This document shows positions 18,101 to 27,523 of a DNA stretch of 64,000 bases, one piece after another. The notes under the pieces were generated by a model. That model was not told where the DNA came from, ran no database searches, and saw nothing but the letters and a program-made list of their open reading frames with translations. The stretch is from contig JABTUV010000013.1 in the NCBI GenBank assembly GCA_015075175.1, positions 61,355 to 125,354 of the forward strand, read 5' to 3'. The position numbers and the translations under genes are program-made. Position 1 is the stretch's first letter. Every line of letters starts with the position of its first letter. The stretch is from a bacterium. GTDB lineage: Bacteria > Hinthialibacterota > Hinthialibacteria > H5-UNCL2.

Positions 18101-19287
18101 GGCGCCTTGAAGAGATACCGCTCGCGGTAGTAGTCCGAAATCGCCCGCCAACCCTTGTTTTCCGGAAACGACAGCATCAGCTTGTCGAACGCCCGCACCG
18201 GGAAGGTCCCCTCGTCCTCCAGCGTCGCCGGCTCCTCGGGAAACCGGCTGCTCTCCACCCCGCGCAGCCATTTCTCCATCCACCAGTAGGTGCGCTCGCG
18301 CTTGGGACGGGCGTAATCGTGCGGCGTGTCGAAGTAGGCCACGTCCGTCCGCCCCGACGCCCCGTTGACGCGAAAGAGGTCCTGCACGATGGGATAGTGC
18401 GAATAGGGGAAAAACTTCGTCTGGTCGTTCATCACCATGTACTGGATCGGCTTGGGCATCCCCAGGCAACTGATCTCGGTCTGGTCGGTGTAGCGCATCA
18501 CGTTGGGGATGTGGTTGCAGACGCAATGGCTGGTCTGGGGAAAGAGGATGGAGCGATACTCTTCGCTGTAGCCCACGTCGGAGCCGACGACCACGCGCGG
18601 TTCCAGGGCCAGCATCATGGCGGTCTGGTAGCCGCCGCCCGAGCAACCCGCCGAGCCGATGCGCGCGTCGTCCACTTCCGGCAGCGAGCACAAAAGGTCG
18701 ATGGCCCGCATGTTCTGCCAGACGAGGAGCGTCTGCTGCGAAACGCCCAGCGACATGACCTCGTAATGGCTCTGGAAGGGGCGAAGACCACGTACCTGAG
18801 CTGCGCGAAAGAGGGCGCGCGCCTGCTCGCCCTTGTAAAGGTTGCTGTCGGGGAAGTGCCCCGCCGGGCACAGCATGGCGGGAGCGGGCTTCTCCCGAAA
18901 CGCCTTGGGCATGTACAAAAGCCCGTGCGCGTACACCCCGGGCCAGAGCTGATAGTAGACGCGCCGTACGCTCGCCCATTCGTGCTCGAGGGGCTCCGAG
19001 TAGCGCAGATCCAGGGGCACGCGCTCCGGCAGCGGCGACAGCCCCAGGTCCGCCAAGAGCCGCGCGCGGATGGCGTCACGGTGTTTCTGGATCTCCTCCC
19101 CCCGCCGCGGATCGAACGGCTTAGGGATGCACATCTCCTCGAAATACTCGGCCATCATGCGGGCGTTGGACAGACGGGTCGCCTCGGAGAGGGCCGCCCC
19201 CTCCGCCTCCGCCAGCCGCGGCAGCGCCAGCAGTCCCAGCGCCAATCCCAACATGGTCCACGCCGATGCGGACGCCGCATCCATCAT
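15182..19287 (-). CDS. Giant exported fusion: tandem alpha/beta-hydrolase, LamG, beta-propeller (one frameshift)
   Basis: From ATG 19287 (GGAGGG ribosome binding site) the protein has a signal peptide (MLGLALGLLALPRLAEA), an acetyl-xylan-esterase/dienelactone-hydrolase-like domain (about residues 30-440) with nucleophile motif GSAGCSGGG, a second degenerate hydrolase-like half (about 480-720), a LamG domain and the same PHWFGYYDKF propeller as the downstream paralogue. The frame breaks once near 16755 inside LamG at a G-run: one frame ends KRAVFWG and the other resumes GLNNRGRIYW, consistent with a missing G. Restored it would be about 1370 aa. Palindromic SPLNKGG-type repeats are inserted in frame at 17938-17972, 16887-16960 and 15380-15422. 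Activity on esterified polysaccharide is an inference. Confidence 0.75.
15380..15422. repeat. SPLxKG-type palindromic repeat inside the propeller coding region
   Basis: Lies within the fusion gene and reads as SSPLSKGYRGDESD. The paralogue at 12969-14984 has only a short IPTKR-type loop at the same point, so the repeat appears to be an in-frame insertion. Confidence 0.7.
16887..16960. repeat. Two SPLxxGG-type palindromic repeats inside the LamG coding region
   Basis: Tandem copies (about 16887-16919 and 16926-16960) read in frame as SPPLTRGEEGE and PPLMTGGGGD. They interrupt the LamG domain between ELILF and RFWKTRGPLTLQMV. Confidence 0.75.
17938..17972. repeat. PLVKGG-type palindromic repeat inside the hydrolase linker
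   Basis: Third insertion in the same gene, read as SPPAPLVKGGAEE between the two hydrolase-like halves. Confidence 0.75.
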
Positions 19288-19452
19288 GCATTCCCTCCGT
19301 GTCGCGTTCGTCATTGCGCAGCCAGCTGCGCCTCCCACACCGTAGTTGCGCAGCGTGCTGCGCCTCCCGCCCTCACGCATTCCCGTCTGAGATGAAAGGG
19401 GCGGGGGGAGCGGCACCCCCGCCCCGGACACTACCACAGGCGGCAGGCGGCG

Positions 19453-22400
19453 TTAATACAGACGCCAGCCCCCAATACCGACCGTGCCTCCGATGTAGTC
19501 TCCATAACCACTCAGTGGCGTGCCGCCGGTTCCCTTGTCGCCGAAGTAACTCGAATCCACGTCCACGAATCCCGGATTGTCCGGATCGATGGAAATGAAA
19601 ATCGGATCGCTGGGAATCACCGCCGTCTGGGTGACGGTCCCGCCCGGATTGCCGCCGCCCACGACCACGGCGCTCGCCAGGCCCCGCCCGTTGACGTTGT
19701 CCGTCGTCAGGGCTGAGTTGGACACCTGCACGCGCGGAGCCGGCGATCCGGTTCCCACGACCAGGTTGGGCACGTCAATGCCCACGCCCGTGCCGTTCAT
19801 GCCGGTGATGATCGAGTCCGTCACGGCCAGCCGCTGCATGTTGAACTCTTCATAGCTGATGCCCACCGGGCTGCCCAGGATGGTGGAGTCGGTCAGCGTC
19901 ATGGTCGGCTTCGTGTTATCGCCCTGCACGAAGCGGATGCCGCCCAGCGTGTTACCCACGAGGGCCAGACGCGACAGCGTGCCTACCCGCATCGGCCCGG
20001 CGACCGGAGCCGTGGCCTCGCCTACCGACACCCCGTACCGCGCCGCGTTGACGACAACCACGTCGTTCATCGACACCCCTCCGCCCTGCACCGAGATACC
20101 GCTGCCCGCCGTAACGTTGCGAATATCCGCTCGGTTGACCACCAGCTCTCCGTTCCAGGATGTATTCATCTGGATGGCGTTTTGACCCACCGTGTTGATC
20201 ATCACGTCTTCCAGCGTGTACGTCCCAGCGTTGGCGCCGAAATACCGGTTCTCCAGCACCGGCCCGGCCCATCCCGTCACGAACAGGTTCCGGACGTTGG
20301 CGGTGGCGTTCTGGAACCAGAGCGCCGGCACGCCTCCCGGCGTCTGCAACATGGGATTGCCCGTGGTCCAAACCCCGTTCACGTCCACCACGTTGGTCTG
20401 GTTGGGATCGCACGACACCGTGAAGAGATTGTCCCGGCAGTTGACGAAGGTGACGTCGTTGAGTTGCGCCGTCGCGGTGGCGCAGTTGACGGGGGAGTTG
20501 GTGACGAACAAGGCGTGGATCGCGTCCCCGCCGCAATCCTCGATGACGGTGTTGTTGACCACCAACTTGTAACCGGACAAGAGCGAAATGGGCGCGAACT
20601 CGTGGCCGGCGGCGGGCGTCTGGTCCCTCACCGGAACGCCCAGGTTGTGGCCGTTGCCCAACAGGTAGCAGTTCTGGAAGCGCAACTCGGCGCGCGCGAT
20701 GTCCGCCGGGTTGGCCAGCACGTTGGGCGTGTCGCACAGATTGGCGCGCACCGCCGCGCGGTTCCAGCCCGCAAAGAAGCAGTCGGTGAAAGTCGCCTGC
20801 AGCGGATCGACCATCCACACCCCCCACCACACGTTGGCGACCGGCGTGGTCGGACCCGTCAGGATCACCCGCTCGAACGTGACCACGTCGTCCAGCATGT
20901 AAAAGCCGTTGCGATACGTGTCGGTGTTCTGCGTGGGATTGAGCTGATGATGGTTGATGTTGGTGAAGGTGCAGTCCCGAATCGTCGTCGAGCGCCGCCC
21001 CCAGTTGACGTTGGCCGGGTTGTTGGAACGACCGAAGCCGTTGCGCTCCGAGAAGATGTGCCCGTCGAAGTTCTCGAACACGCAGTTCTCGATCAGGCCC
21101 ACGTAATGCGCCCGCGGAAAAATGCCCAGCGTCACGTCGCGGATGGTGGTGTTGCGGATGGTGAAGTTGCGCGGCGTGGGGTTGGGATCGCTCTGGCTGG
21201 CCGGGTTAGGCAGCCCCGTGTACGTGAAGTCCAGCGCCGAGCAGTTCAGCGTCGGATTCTGCAGGTTCTGGATCAGGCAGCCGTCCAGCGTCACCTCCTG
21301 GCAGTTCTCGAACCACATGGCGATCAGAATCGGCGGGTTGGTCGGCGTCTGGTAGGTCAGATCCTTGATGGTGACGCGCGTCGCGGTCACGGCGCGCTGC
21401 CAGTACATGTGAACCGCGTTGACCTGCGCCGCCGTGTCCCCGATGTAGCAGTCCGTCATGGTGACGGTCGGATTCAGCACCCGGAACGCCGCCTCGGCGT
21501 CCACCAGGAACATGGTCACGTTGCGATGCGCGGTCGAGATGGCGGTGAAGCTGTCCGTGAGCGAGGCGTTGCGCACGTTCGCCGTCTGCACGTTCAGGAT
21601 GTCAATGCCGTTGACCACGAACTGGGTCGCGGTGAAACCGTTGATGTTGAGATTGTAGCAGTTGGCGACGCGCAAGGCGTCGTCGGGGATCGTGCCCACG
21701 CCGAAGGAGTTCGTGACGCTCACGTTGGTCAACCCCGCCACGTCCACCAAACGTCCCGCGATGGACGTGCCGAAGGTGCAGTTGATCAGCCGCAACGTGT
21801 TGTTGACGGTGAACGCGCCGCCCACGTCCAGCGTGCCCCCGATGTGCAGCGCCGAGATGTTGGCGTGGCTGGAAACCACGTTGGTCAAATAGAAGCTGTT
21901 GTTCAACGCCGCCGTGGCATTGGTGTCCGCCACGTTGATGTTGGCGTAGCCGAACACCGTCGGGTTGGTGAAGCCGCCGATGTTACCGGTACCGTCGGTG
22001 CTGAGCGGACCGTTGGCGTTGTTGTTGCCCGTGATCAGCATGTTCACGAAGTGAAAGCTGCTGCCGGTGCAGGTCTCGGCGATGCCGATGCCGTTGGTGT
22101 TGCCTACCGCCGGGCTGCTGCCCGTCACCGAAAACGCCGGCGGCAGCAGCGTGAAGTTCTCGAACCCCAGGCTGCTGTTCACCAGATTGGTGACGGTGAA
22201 GACGCCTTCGTGCGAATCCGCCGTGGTGGTGAAGTTGGACCCCACCAGGATGGCCTTGGTCGCCCCGTCGCTGGTGATGGTCACGCTTTTGGCCGTGCCC
22301 GAAATGAGCAGCCGCGCGTCCACCACGTAAGTCTGGCCCGACTGAAGCAGCACCCGGTTGGGTCCGGCGTCGCCCAGCGCGCTGTTGATGGCGGCCTGAA

Positions 22401-22527
22401 TGTTGGTGCTGTTCTGGGCGGGTGTGCCCGGCGCCCCCACCGCGTAGTCGGCGGCTCCGGCGCCCACGACGCCGAAGATCGCGACCGCCGCCAAAATGAT
22501 GATAACGAGGTGGTATCTGATCCTCAT
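19453..22527 (-). CDS. Exported parallel beta-helix protein 1
   Basis: About 1024 aa from the ATG at 22527, with a signal peptide (YHLVIIILAAVAIFGVVGAG) and then a pectate-lyase-3-like start (NSTNIQAAINSALGDAGPN) and dozens of right-handed beta-helix coils with stacked Asn/Thr/Val residues (for example FTIRNTTIRDVTLG and VVNNTVIEDCGGDAI). No catalytic residues can be assigned. There is no obvious C-terminal anchor; it ends GGTVGIGGWRLY. Such proteins are commonly secreted polysaccharide lyases, hydrolases or adhesins. It lies downstream of a second beta-helix gene and two pseudopilin-like genes under a LacI-family regulator. An ATG at 22554 is an alternative start. Confidence 0.85.
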   Translation of the reverse strand: MRIRYHLVIIILAAVAIFGVVGAGAADYAVGAPGTPAQNSTNIQAAINSALGDAGPNRVLLQSGQTYVVDARLLISGTAKSVTITSDGATKAILVGSNFTTTADSHEGVFTVTNLVNSSLGFENFTLLPPAFSVTGSSPAVGNTNGIGIAETCTGSSFHFVNMLITGNNNANGPLSTDGTGNIGGFTNPTVFGYANINVADTNATAALNNSFYLTNVVSSHANISALHIGGTLDVGGAFTVNNTLRLINCTFGTSIAGRLVDVAGLTNVSVTNSFGVGTIPDDALRVANCYNLNINGFTATQFVVNGIDILNVQTANVRNASLTDSFTAISTAHRNVTMFLVDAEAAFRVLNPTVTMTDCYIGDTAAQVNAVHMYWQRAVTATRVTIKDLTYQTPTNPPILIAMWFENCQEVTLDGCLIQNLQNPTLNCSALDFTYTGLPNPASQSDPNPTPRNFTIRNTTIRDVTLGIFPRAHYVGLIENCVFENFDGHIFSERNGFGRSNNPANVNWGRRSTTIRDCTFTNINHHQLNPTQNTDTYRNGFYMLDDVVTFERVILTGPTTPVANVWWGVWMVDPLQATFTDCFFAGWNRAAVRANLCDTPNVLANPADIARAELRFQNCYLLGNGHNLGVPVRDQTPAAGHEFAPISLLSGYKLVVNNTVIEDCGGDAIHALFVTNSPVNCATATAQLNDVTFVNCRDNLFTVSCDPNQTNVVDVNGVWTTGNPMLQTPGGVPALWFQNATANVRNLFVTGWAGPVLENRYFGANAGTYTLEDVMINTVGQNAIQMNTSWNGELVVNRADIRNVTAGSGISVQGGGVSMNDVVVVNAARYGVSVGEATAPVAGPMRVGTLSRLALVGNTLGGIRFVQGDNTKPTMTLTDSTILGSPVGISYEEFNMQRLAVTDSIITGMNGTGVGIDVPNLVVGTGSPAPRVQVSNSALTTDNVNGRGLASAVVVGGGNPGGTVTQTAVIPSDPIFISIDPDNPGFVDVDSSYFGDKGTGGTPLSGYGDYIGGTVGIGGWRLY

Positions 22528-22558
22528 GATGTTTCCTCCTGCTCTCATGGTCATCCTC

Positions 22559-24492
22559 CTATCGGTACATTTCCCACACGCCGGCTGGCACCGACGTGTC
22601 GGTCACCGCTCCCACCTGGATCGCCCCGATGTCGGTAAAGTAGTCCGGGTTGATGCCGTCCGAAGACCCGGCCGCCAGCGCCGGCGAACCCGGCAGCGGC
22701 GTCACCCCCGCCCGCGAGTTCGGGAACGTGCCCCCGGCCAACTGCGGATTGGCCACGATGTCCGTGGTGGGCGGGTTGAGAATGTTCTGATACCCGCTGT
22801 TGTGCCGCAGGTTGAACCCGAACCGGGCGAAGGTCGCGTTGCCCGCCGTACTCACGTCGCGCAGTCCGCCCCCGCCGCCCATCAGGATGTTGTTGTAAAC
22901 CTGGTTGTCGTCGCCGTTCACCACCATGTTGAACGTCTGCGAGTTGACCACCGTGTTGTTGATGTACCGGATGTTCCGCGAGCGCCCCCGATAGGTCCCC
23001 TGGGCGTCGCTGGAGGTGGCCGGAACCAGACTGTGGTCGACGATACCGTAGGCGCCCGAGAGAATCACGATGTTACGGGAGATGGTCAGATTGCGCGGAT
23101 GCCGCTCGGTTTGCGGAGCCGATGGATCCCCCGCGCCCCGCGCGACCAGCGCGGAATGATGCCCGACGGACAACTGATGATGAAAGTGTCCGTCACCCCG
23201 CTGTCGTTCACCGCCAAGACGATGCCCCCGTTGGCCGTACCCACGAAGTCCGTCGATTGCCCGCAGCGGGTGATGTGGTTGCCCCGCACCAGCACCGAGC
23301 ACGGCTCCTCGAAGAAGCCGATCCCCTCCCGGCCCGTGTCGACGAGCGTGTTGTTCTCGATCACAATTCCGTCCACCACGTTCCACTCGAACACGATGCC
23401 GGCGTTGTCGTTGCCGTCGATCACGCAGTTCCGGACCACGAAGCCGTGGATGAAACCGCGCGGGTCCCCCTTGGGATAGAAGACTTCGCCGGCGAAACCG
23501 CCGGTGCCGCCGATGCCCTGCCGCGTCCCGATGCGCATCACGCAGTTGTCGATCACCGGGCCTTCGCCGCGGCCGATCCAGCGGATCGCGTTGGCCATGT
23601 TGGCGGAAATGAAGCTGCAGTTGCGGATGACCACGTTCTCGGTGCGGGCGCTGGGGCAGTAAATGCCGCGCGCCCCGATCCCGTTGCCCACGAAGCTGCA
23701 GCCCTCGATCAACAGGTTCCGGATCACTCCCTCCGGGTCCGCGTCATCGGGAAAGAGATACACCCCCGCCGCGCTGCCCGCGCCTGTACCGTAGTTGCGG
23801 AACGTGCAGTTGCGCACCGTGATGTTGGACCAGCCCGCCTGGAAGTCGATGTTGCGCTTCTCGGCCGCGAAGGCCGTGTTCTCGATCAGCACCGGTCCCA
23901 CCGCGTTGATGGCGTTGCGGAAGTGCAGGTTGACGATGTTCTGCGCCCCGGTCCCCTCGGTGTAGTCCTCGCACACGAAATCGCAGTTGCGGATGGTCAG
24001 CGGCCCCGGCGTGCGCACCTCGATGCAGGTCCCCGGGTTGGAGTGCTGCGCCGGGTTGGTGTCCGCCGCACCTCCGTCCCCCTCGCCCGTCGCCGGATTG
24101 ATGATCTTGCAGTCGTCAAACGTGACGTTGCTGCTCGTACCCTCCAACAGCACCAGGTCCTGCGCGGTGGTGCTGCGGGCGCCCGCCACGCTGTTGCCGT
24201 TGATGTCCACCCCCTGGAAGGTCACGTTCTGCGCGCTCACGGCGAAGCGGGTCTCCCGCAGGTCGGCGCGCGTCGCCCCGCTGGTGATGGTCAGATTGTT
24301 GACCGACACGTTCACCAGCCCGTTCTCCACGTGTTGGCCCGTAATCACGATCCGGTCCCCCGGTTGGGCCGCCGCCATCGCCGCCGCGATGGTCGAATAG
24401 GTCCCGGGAACCGCCCGGTCCGCCGGCCAGGCGGGAACCATGGCCGCAGCCAGGCAGCCTACAAGACAGGCGATGCAAATGCTTCTCTTCAT
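22559..24492 (-). CDS. Exported parallel beta-helix protein 2 (one frameshift)
   Basis: Starts at 24492 with signal peptide SICIACLVGCLAAAMVPAWP, then GTYSTIAAAMAAAQPGDRIV, a typical beta-helix opening, followed by repeated coils (VVIRNCSFISANMANAI; GIVIENNTLVDTGREGIGFF). The frame changes between about 23165 and 23110; the second frame continues as RNLTISRNIVILSGAYGIVD and ends with a PGSPALAAGSSDG element and DIGAIQVG, a C-terminal motif very common in such secreted beta-helix proteins. Whole length would be about 640 aa. It lies 32 bases upstream of beta-helix protein 1 and is probably co-transcribed with it. Substrate unknown. Confidence 0.85.
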
Positions 24493-24587
24493 CTTCCTCC
24501 TCCTTGTCAACTCACGGTTGCACTTCTATCCTCCCCCGGCTCGCCCTGGAACCGGGGGAGGCTCCGCTATGTTCACCTTCATCCCGC

Positions 24588-25174
24588 TCAGGGCGGGCCG
24601 AAGCCGATGATGTCCCCCGGCGACATGACGCCGTTGGAAATGTCATACAACACCCCGCACGGCGCGTTGTGGATGCGATTGGGCCCGGTCGACAGCGTCA
24701 GATACTGCTTGCCCTGCTCCCGGTACGCTTTGCGCGTCATCAGGTCCCCTTCCGGCAGCCAGCCCGGCACCGTTCCCGCCAGCGACGACGGCTCGCTGAT
24801 CATCGGCTCCAGATGGTACAGGCCCCAGACCCGCCCGTAGATGTTCGTTCCCACGCAGTTCATCACCGTGTTCGAGTTCTTCAGGTAGAACGGGTCGAAC
24901 AGCCCTGCGACATGTACTTGATGGCGTGGTGAAAACCGATGCTGGCTGCGCTCGTGGTTGTGCAGGTAGGTCTGCACTTCCGTGGCCGAGATCAGCCCCA
25001 ATCGACGCGATAGGCCTCCACCGCCAGAAAGAACGTGTGGAAATCCCCCTGCACCCGCGACACCTTGGCGCGGATTTGCGCGGTCAGAAAATTGGGGACC
25101 GCGATGGCCGCCAGGATCGCAATGATGGCGACCACGATCAGGAGCTCAATCAGTGTAAAACCTCTCCGACGCAT
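24588..25174 (-). CDS. Pseudopilin-like protein 1 (frameshifted)
   Basis: Begins MRRRGFTLIELLIVVAIIAI, the type IV prepilin cleavage and methylation motif (cut after Gly, Phe+1, Glu+5), then a long helix ending in NFLTAQIRAKVSRVQGDFHT and LAVEAYRVDW. A one-base loss in a G-run near 24995 shifts frame; the rest reads LISATEVQTYLHNHE and ends SNGVMSPGDIIGFGPP. Processed by PilD and assembled by a pilus or type II-like machine in related systems. A second paralogue lies immediately upstream. The shared C-terminal SNG(V/L)xSxGDI motif suggests that both belong to one family. Confidence 0.85.
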
Positions 25175-25278
25175 TGCCGAACCTCCTTGTTTGCGCCCGA
25201 GGCGCAATTGCTGTTCCTTCCTTGACACGATGTCGCTCGCAACCCGTTTCGCTGGCGATGCGCGGCGCGGGCGCGCCG

Positions 25279-25866
25279 TCATATCGCCATGCCCGGGCCT
25301 TTCTGAATGAAATAGTTCCCCGGCCCCAAAAGAAAGATGTCGCCGTCGCTGATGAGGCCGTTGCTGGGATCATAAGTCGGCTCCCGCCATTGGGCCTGCA
25401 CGTCGCGGTCGGGCCCGAAGCTGTACGTGCTGTACCAAAACGTCTTTCGCGCGAACGACTGCCAGCGCCTCTGCCAGAGATAGTCCAGATACACGCTCCC
25501 GTCCGCCTGCTGCCAGACCACCAGGTTTTGGTAGTGGTAGGGGCCTTCGGGAAATGGCGTGGCCACGCCGCTCTCGACCCAGGAGGCGTTCTTGGAGAAG
25601 GGGTCCCACGGCAGCCGCGCCAGATAGGCCACCGGCGTCGTCAGCTTGTTGAGCCGCGTGTACTGCAGCGGCGTGGTCGGCGGGTAGTGGCCGTAGTCCG
25701 TCATGTAGGCCTCGATGGCCACTACCAGGCTGGAAAGGTCGGCCTGCACGCGCGCCACCCGGGCGCGCGTCTGGGCCTGCAGATAATTGGGTACCGCAAT
25801 CGCCGCCAGGATCGCGATGATGGCGACCACGATCAACAGCTCGATGAGCGTGAAACCTCGTCTCAT
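25279..25866 (-). CDS. Pseudopilin-like protein 2
   Basis: About 195 aa beginning MRRGFTLIELLIVVAIIAIL at 25866 with a GGGAGGG ribosome binding site. The conserved segment NYLQAQTRARVARVQADLSS and IEAYMTDYGHYPP are typical of the PVC/FCB-type secreted pseudopilins. The C-terminal domain ends with SNGLISDGDIFLLGPGNYF. It is first in a transcript that includes pseudopilin 1 and the two beta-helix genes. A strong promoter lies at 26015-26043. Function may be as a minor pilin or as a cell-surface tether. Confidence 0.9.
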   Translation of the reverse strand: MRRGFTLIELLIVVAIIAILAAIAVPNYLQAQTRARVARVQADLSSLVVAIEAYMTDYGHYPPTTPLQYTRLNKLTTPVAYLARLPWDPFSKNASWVESGVATPFPEGPYHYQNLVVWQQADGSVYLDYLWQRRWQSFARKTFWYSTYSFGPDRDVQAQWREPTYDPSNGLISDGDIFLLGPGNYFIQKGPGMAI

Positions 25867-26014
25867 GCCGCGAGACCCTCCCTGGCGCCTGCGAGCCGAA
25901 TGGCGTTCTCCGCAAGAAAGACTTCCCCGATTCCGTGGCAGCGAGTGGTTCTGTATGGGGAAACCGACATGCGAAACACACGTGCGCGACCCAATCTGAC
26001 CGCGACGGAAGATG

Positions 26015-26043
26015 AAATTACGTCTCGATTTAACCGATGTCAA
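26015..26043 (-). promoter_or_regulatory. Predicted promoter of the pseudopilin/beta-helix operon
   Basis: Minus strand: TTGACA (26043-26038), 17-base spacer, TAATTT (26020-26015), about 150 bases before the pseudopilin 2 start. Confidence 0.55.
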
Positions 26044-26052
26044 GCAAATTAT

Positions 26053-26064
26053 CGAATCGATTCG
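26053..26064. promoter_or_regulatory. Perfect 12-base palindrome, possible LacI-family operator
   Basis: CGAATCGATTCG, with the central CG step typical of LacI-family operators, lies ten bases upstream of the -35 element of the pseudopilin promoter and downstream of a LacI-family gene. Confidence 0.4.
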
Positions 26065-26153
26065 CGCGCATCCATTCAAAAGCGCCCAATAGTTATTGTA
26101 AGTCATTAAAAATCAATGGAATGCGTAGAAAATTTGGTCGCAGTATGCACGCT

Positions 26154-26250
26154 GGCGTAATTATCGTTTATGTTATTATTTACGCCATGGTGGGTCGCAC
26201 GTGCCCATCCGTCCCATAGGTCCCATCGGTCCCATAGGTCTCACTCTTCT
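26154..26250. repeat. Inverted repeat and decanucleotide microsatellite, tract 3
   Basis: An inverted repeat (GGCGTAA at 26154-26160, TTACGCC at 26180-26186) is followed by about four imperfect GTCCCATAGG units (26204-26250). It lies just past the end of the LacI-family gene and could end its transcript. Confidence 0.55.
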
Positions 26251-26269
26251 TGCGGGCAAAACGCGGGTT

Positions 26270-27355
26270 CTACGAGCCGGTTTTGGGCAGGGGGACGGCG
26301 TTCTCGGGAAGGTAGCCGAAGAGGCGCGCGCCGCAACTCTCGCGCACGACCAGCCGCGGCGGAACCACGATCGTCACCGGCTCGGGCGGCGCTTCGCCTT
26401 CCGGCCAGCACATCAAGTCCCAGAGCATCTGCGCCGCGGTGCGCGCGATCAGTTCGTGATTGTGGTCGATGGTGGTCAAGGGTATCGACTGGTACTCCGA
26501 CGCGGCCAGGTTGGTGAAACCCATCACCGAAATGTCCTCGGGTACTTTGACGCCCCGCTCCGCCAGCCCCTGCATGAGACCGATGGCGTACACGTCGTTG
26601 GCGCAGATGATGGCGTCCATTGGGGGCATGTGGGCGACCACGTCCGCGGCCAGCTCGCGCCCGTCTTTGAAGTAATCCGGCGAACTCCCGCCGGACAAGA
26701 GCAGCTCCTCTTCGTAGGGCAGCCCCAGCTCCTCCAGCACGCGACGGTAGCCTTCCAGTCGTTCCTTCCCCGAGAAATACGACGGGCGCGGCGACACGAT
26801 CCCCAACCCGATGTGCCGGCGGCCCAGGCTGTAGAGGTGCCGCACCGCCAAAACGATCCCCTCCTGCCGGTTCTTTTTCACTGACGGCAGGCGCGTCCCG
26901 TCCGGCCCGTCCAGCAGCACGATGGGAAAGTCCATCGTTTCATAGAACTCCAGCACGCTGGGATTGAGCGTGCGCACCGGCTGGACCATCACGCCGTCCA
27001 CCCGACCGTTGGTCATCTCCTCCACGTACCGTCGTTCCTCCAGGGCGTCCGCGTTGGAGAAGCCGGTGATGACGTGGTAATCGTGGGCGCGGAAGAACTC
27101 CTCCACCGGATAGGCCAGTTCCAGGCAGTCGTGCCAGCGCAGGCGGGTCATGACCATGCCGACGACGAAGGTCTTGCGGCTGCGCAGCGAGCGGGCGGAG
27201 AGGTTGGGGCGGTAGTTGAGTTCGCGGGCGGCTTCCAGCACGCGCTGGCGGGTCGCCTCGCTGATGAGCGCGCTGGGCCGCTGCCGGAGGACCATGGAAG
27301 CGGTCGAGGTCGCCACCTTGGCGCGTTGTGCTACATCCTTGATGGTAGCCGTCAT
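26270..27355 (-). CDS. LacI-family transcriptional regulator
   Basis: Protein of 361 aa. The N-terminal helix-turn-helix is IKDVAQRAKVATSTASMVLR (about residues 5-24) with the hinge helix RPNLSARSLRSRKT, followed by a periplasmic-binding-protein-like sugar sensor domain (about 62-340; VDGVMVQPVR, AIICANDVYAIGLMQGL, SVMGFTNL). Such regulators usually repress local carbohydrate genes and release on binding a sugar. It is the first gene upstream of the pseudopilin/beta-helix/esterase genes on the same strand, so these are likely targets. A TTGACA-type -35 lies at 27423-27428. Confidence 0.93.
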   Translation of the reverse strand: MTATIKDVAQRAKVATSTASMVLRQRPSALISEATRQRVLEAARELNYRPNLSARSLRSRKTFVVGMVMTRLRWHDCLELAYPVEEFFRAHDYHVITGFSNADALEERRYVEEMTNGRVDGVMVQPVRTLNPSVLEFYETMDFPIVLLDGPDGTRLPSVKKNRQEGIVLAVRHLYSLGRRHIGLGIVSPRPSYFSGKERLEGYRRVLEELGLPYEEELLLSGGSSPDYFKDGRELAADVVAHMPPMDAIICANDVYAIGLMQGLAERGVKVPEDISVMGFTNLAASEYQSIPLTTIDHNHELIARTAAQMLWDLMCWPEGEAPPEPVTIVVPPRLVVRESCGARLFGYLPENAVPLPKTGS

Positions 27356-27399
27356 GGGCCGCCTCCTCCCGCCTCTTCACTTAGAGATCACGACGTCCC

Positions 27400-27428
27400 A
27401 GTTTGACCGAAGACGACTTTTCTGTCAA
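27400..27428 (-). promoter_or_regulatory. Possible promoter of the LacI-family gene
   Basis: Minus strand: TTGACA (27428-27423), 17-base spacer, CAAACT (27405-27400), about 45 bases before the start codon. The -10 match is weak. Confidence 0.35.
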
Positions 27429-27523
27429 CCACCAAGAAACGTGGGGGGGCACACCGCGCACCGCCCGCTGCTCCCGTCAGCGGCGTCGCAGGGGCCCTGC
27501 CGGCGTGACATCGCGCCGCCGAC

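Noticed and set aside
27356-27523. A short gene between the LacI and MNT remnants
   Set aside because: No frame with a start, a ribosome binding site and recognisable sequence; only a weak promoter was seen.
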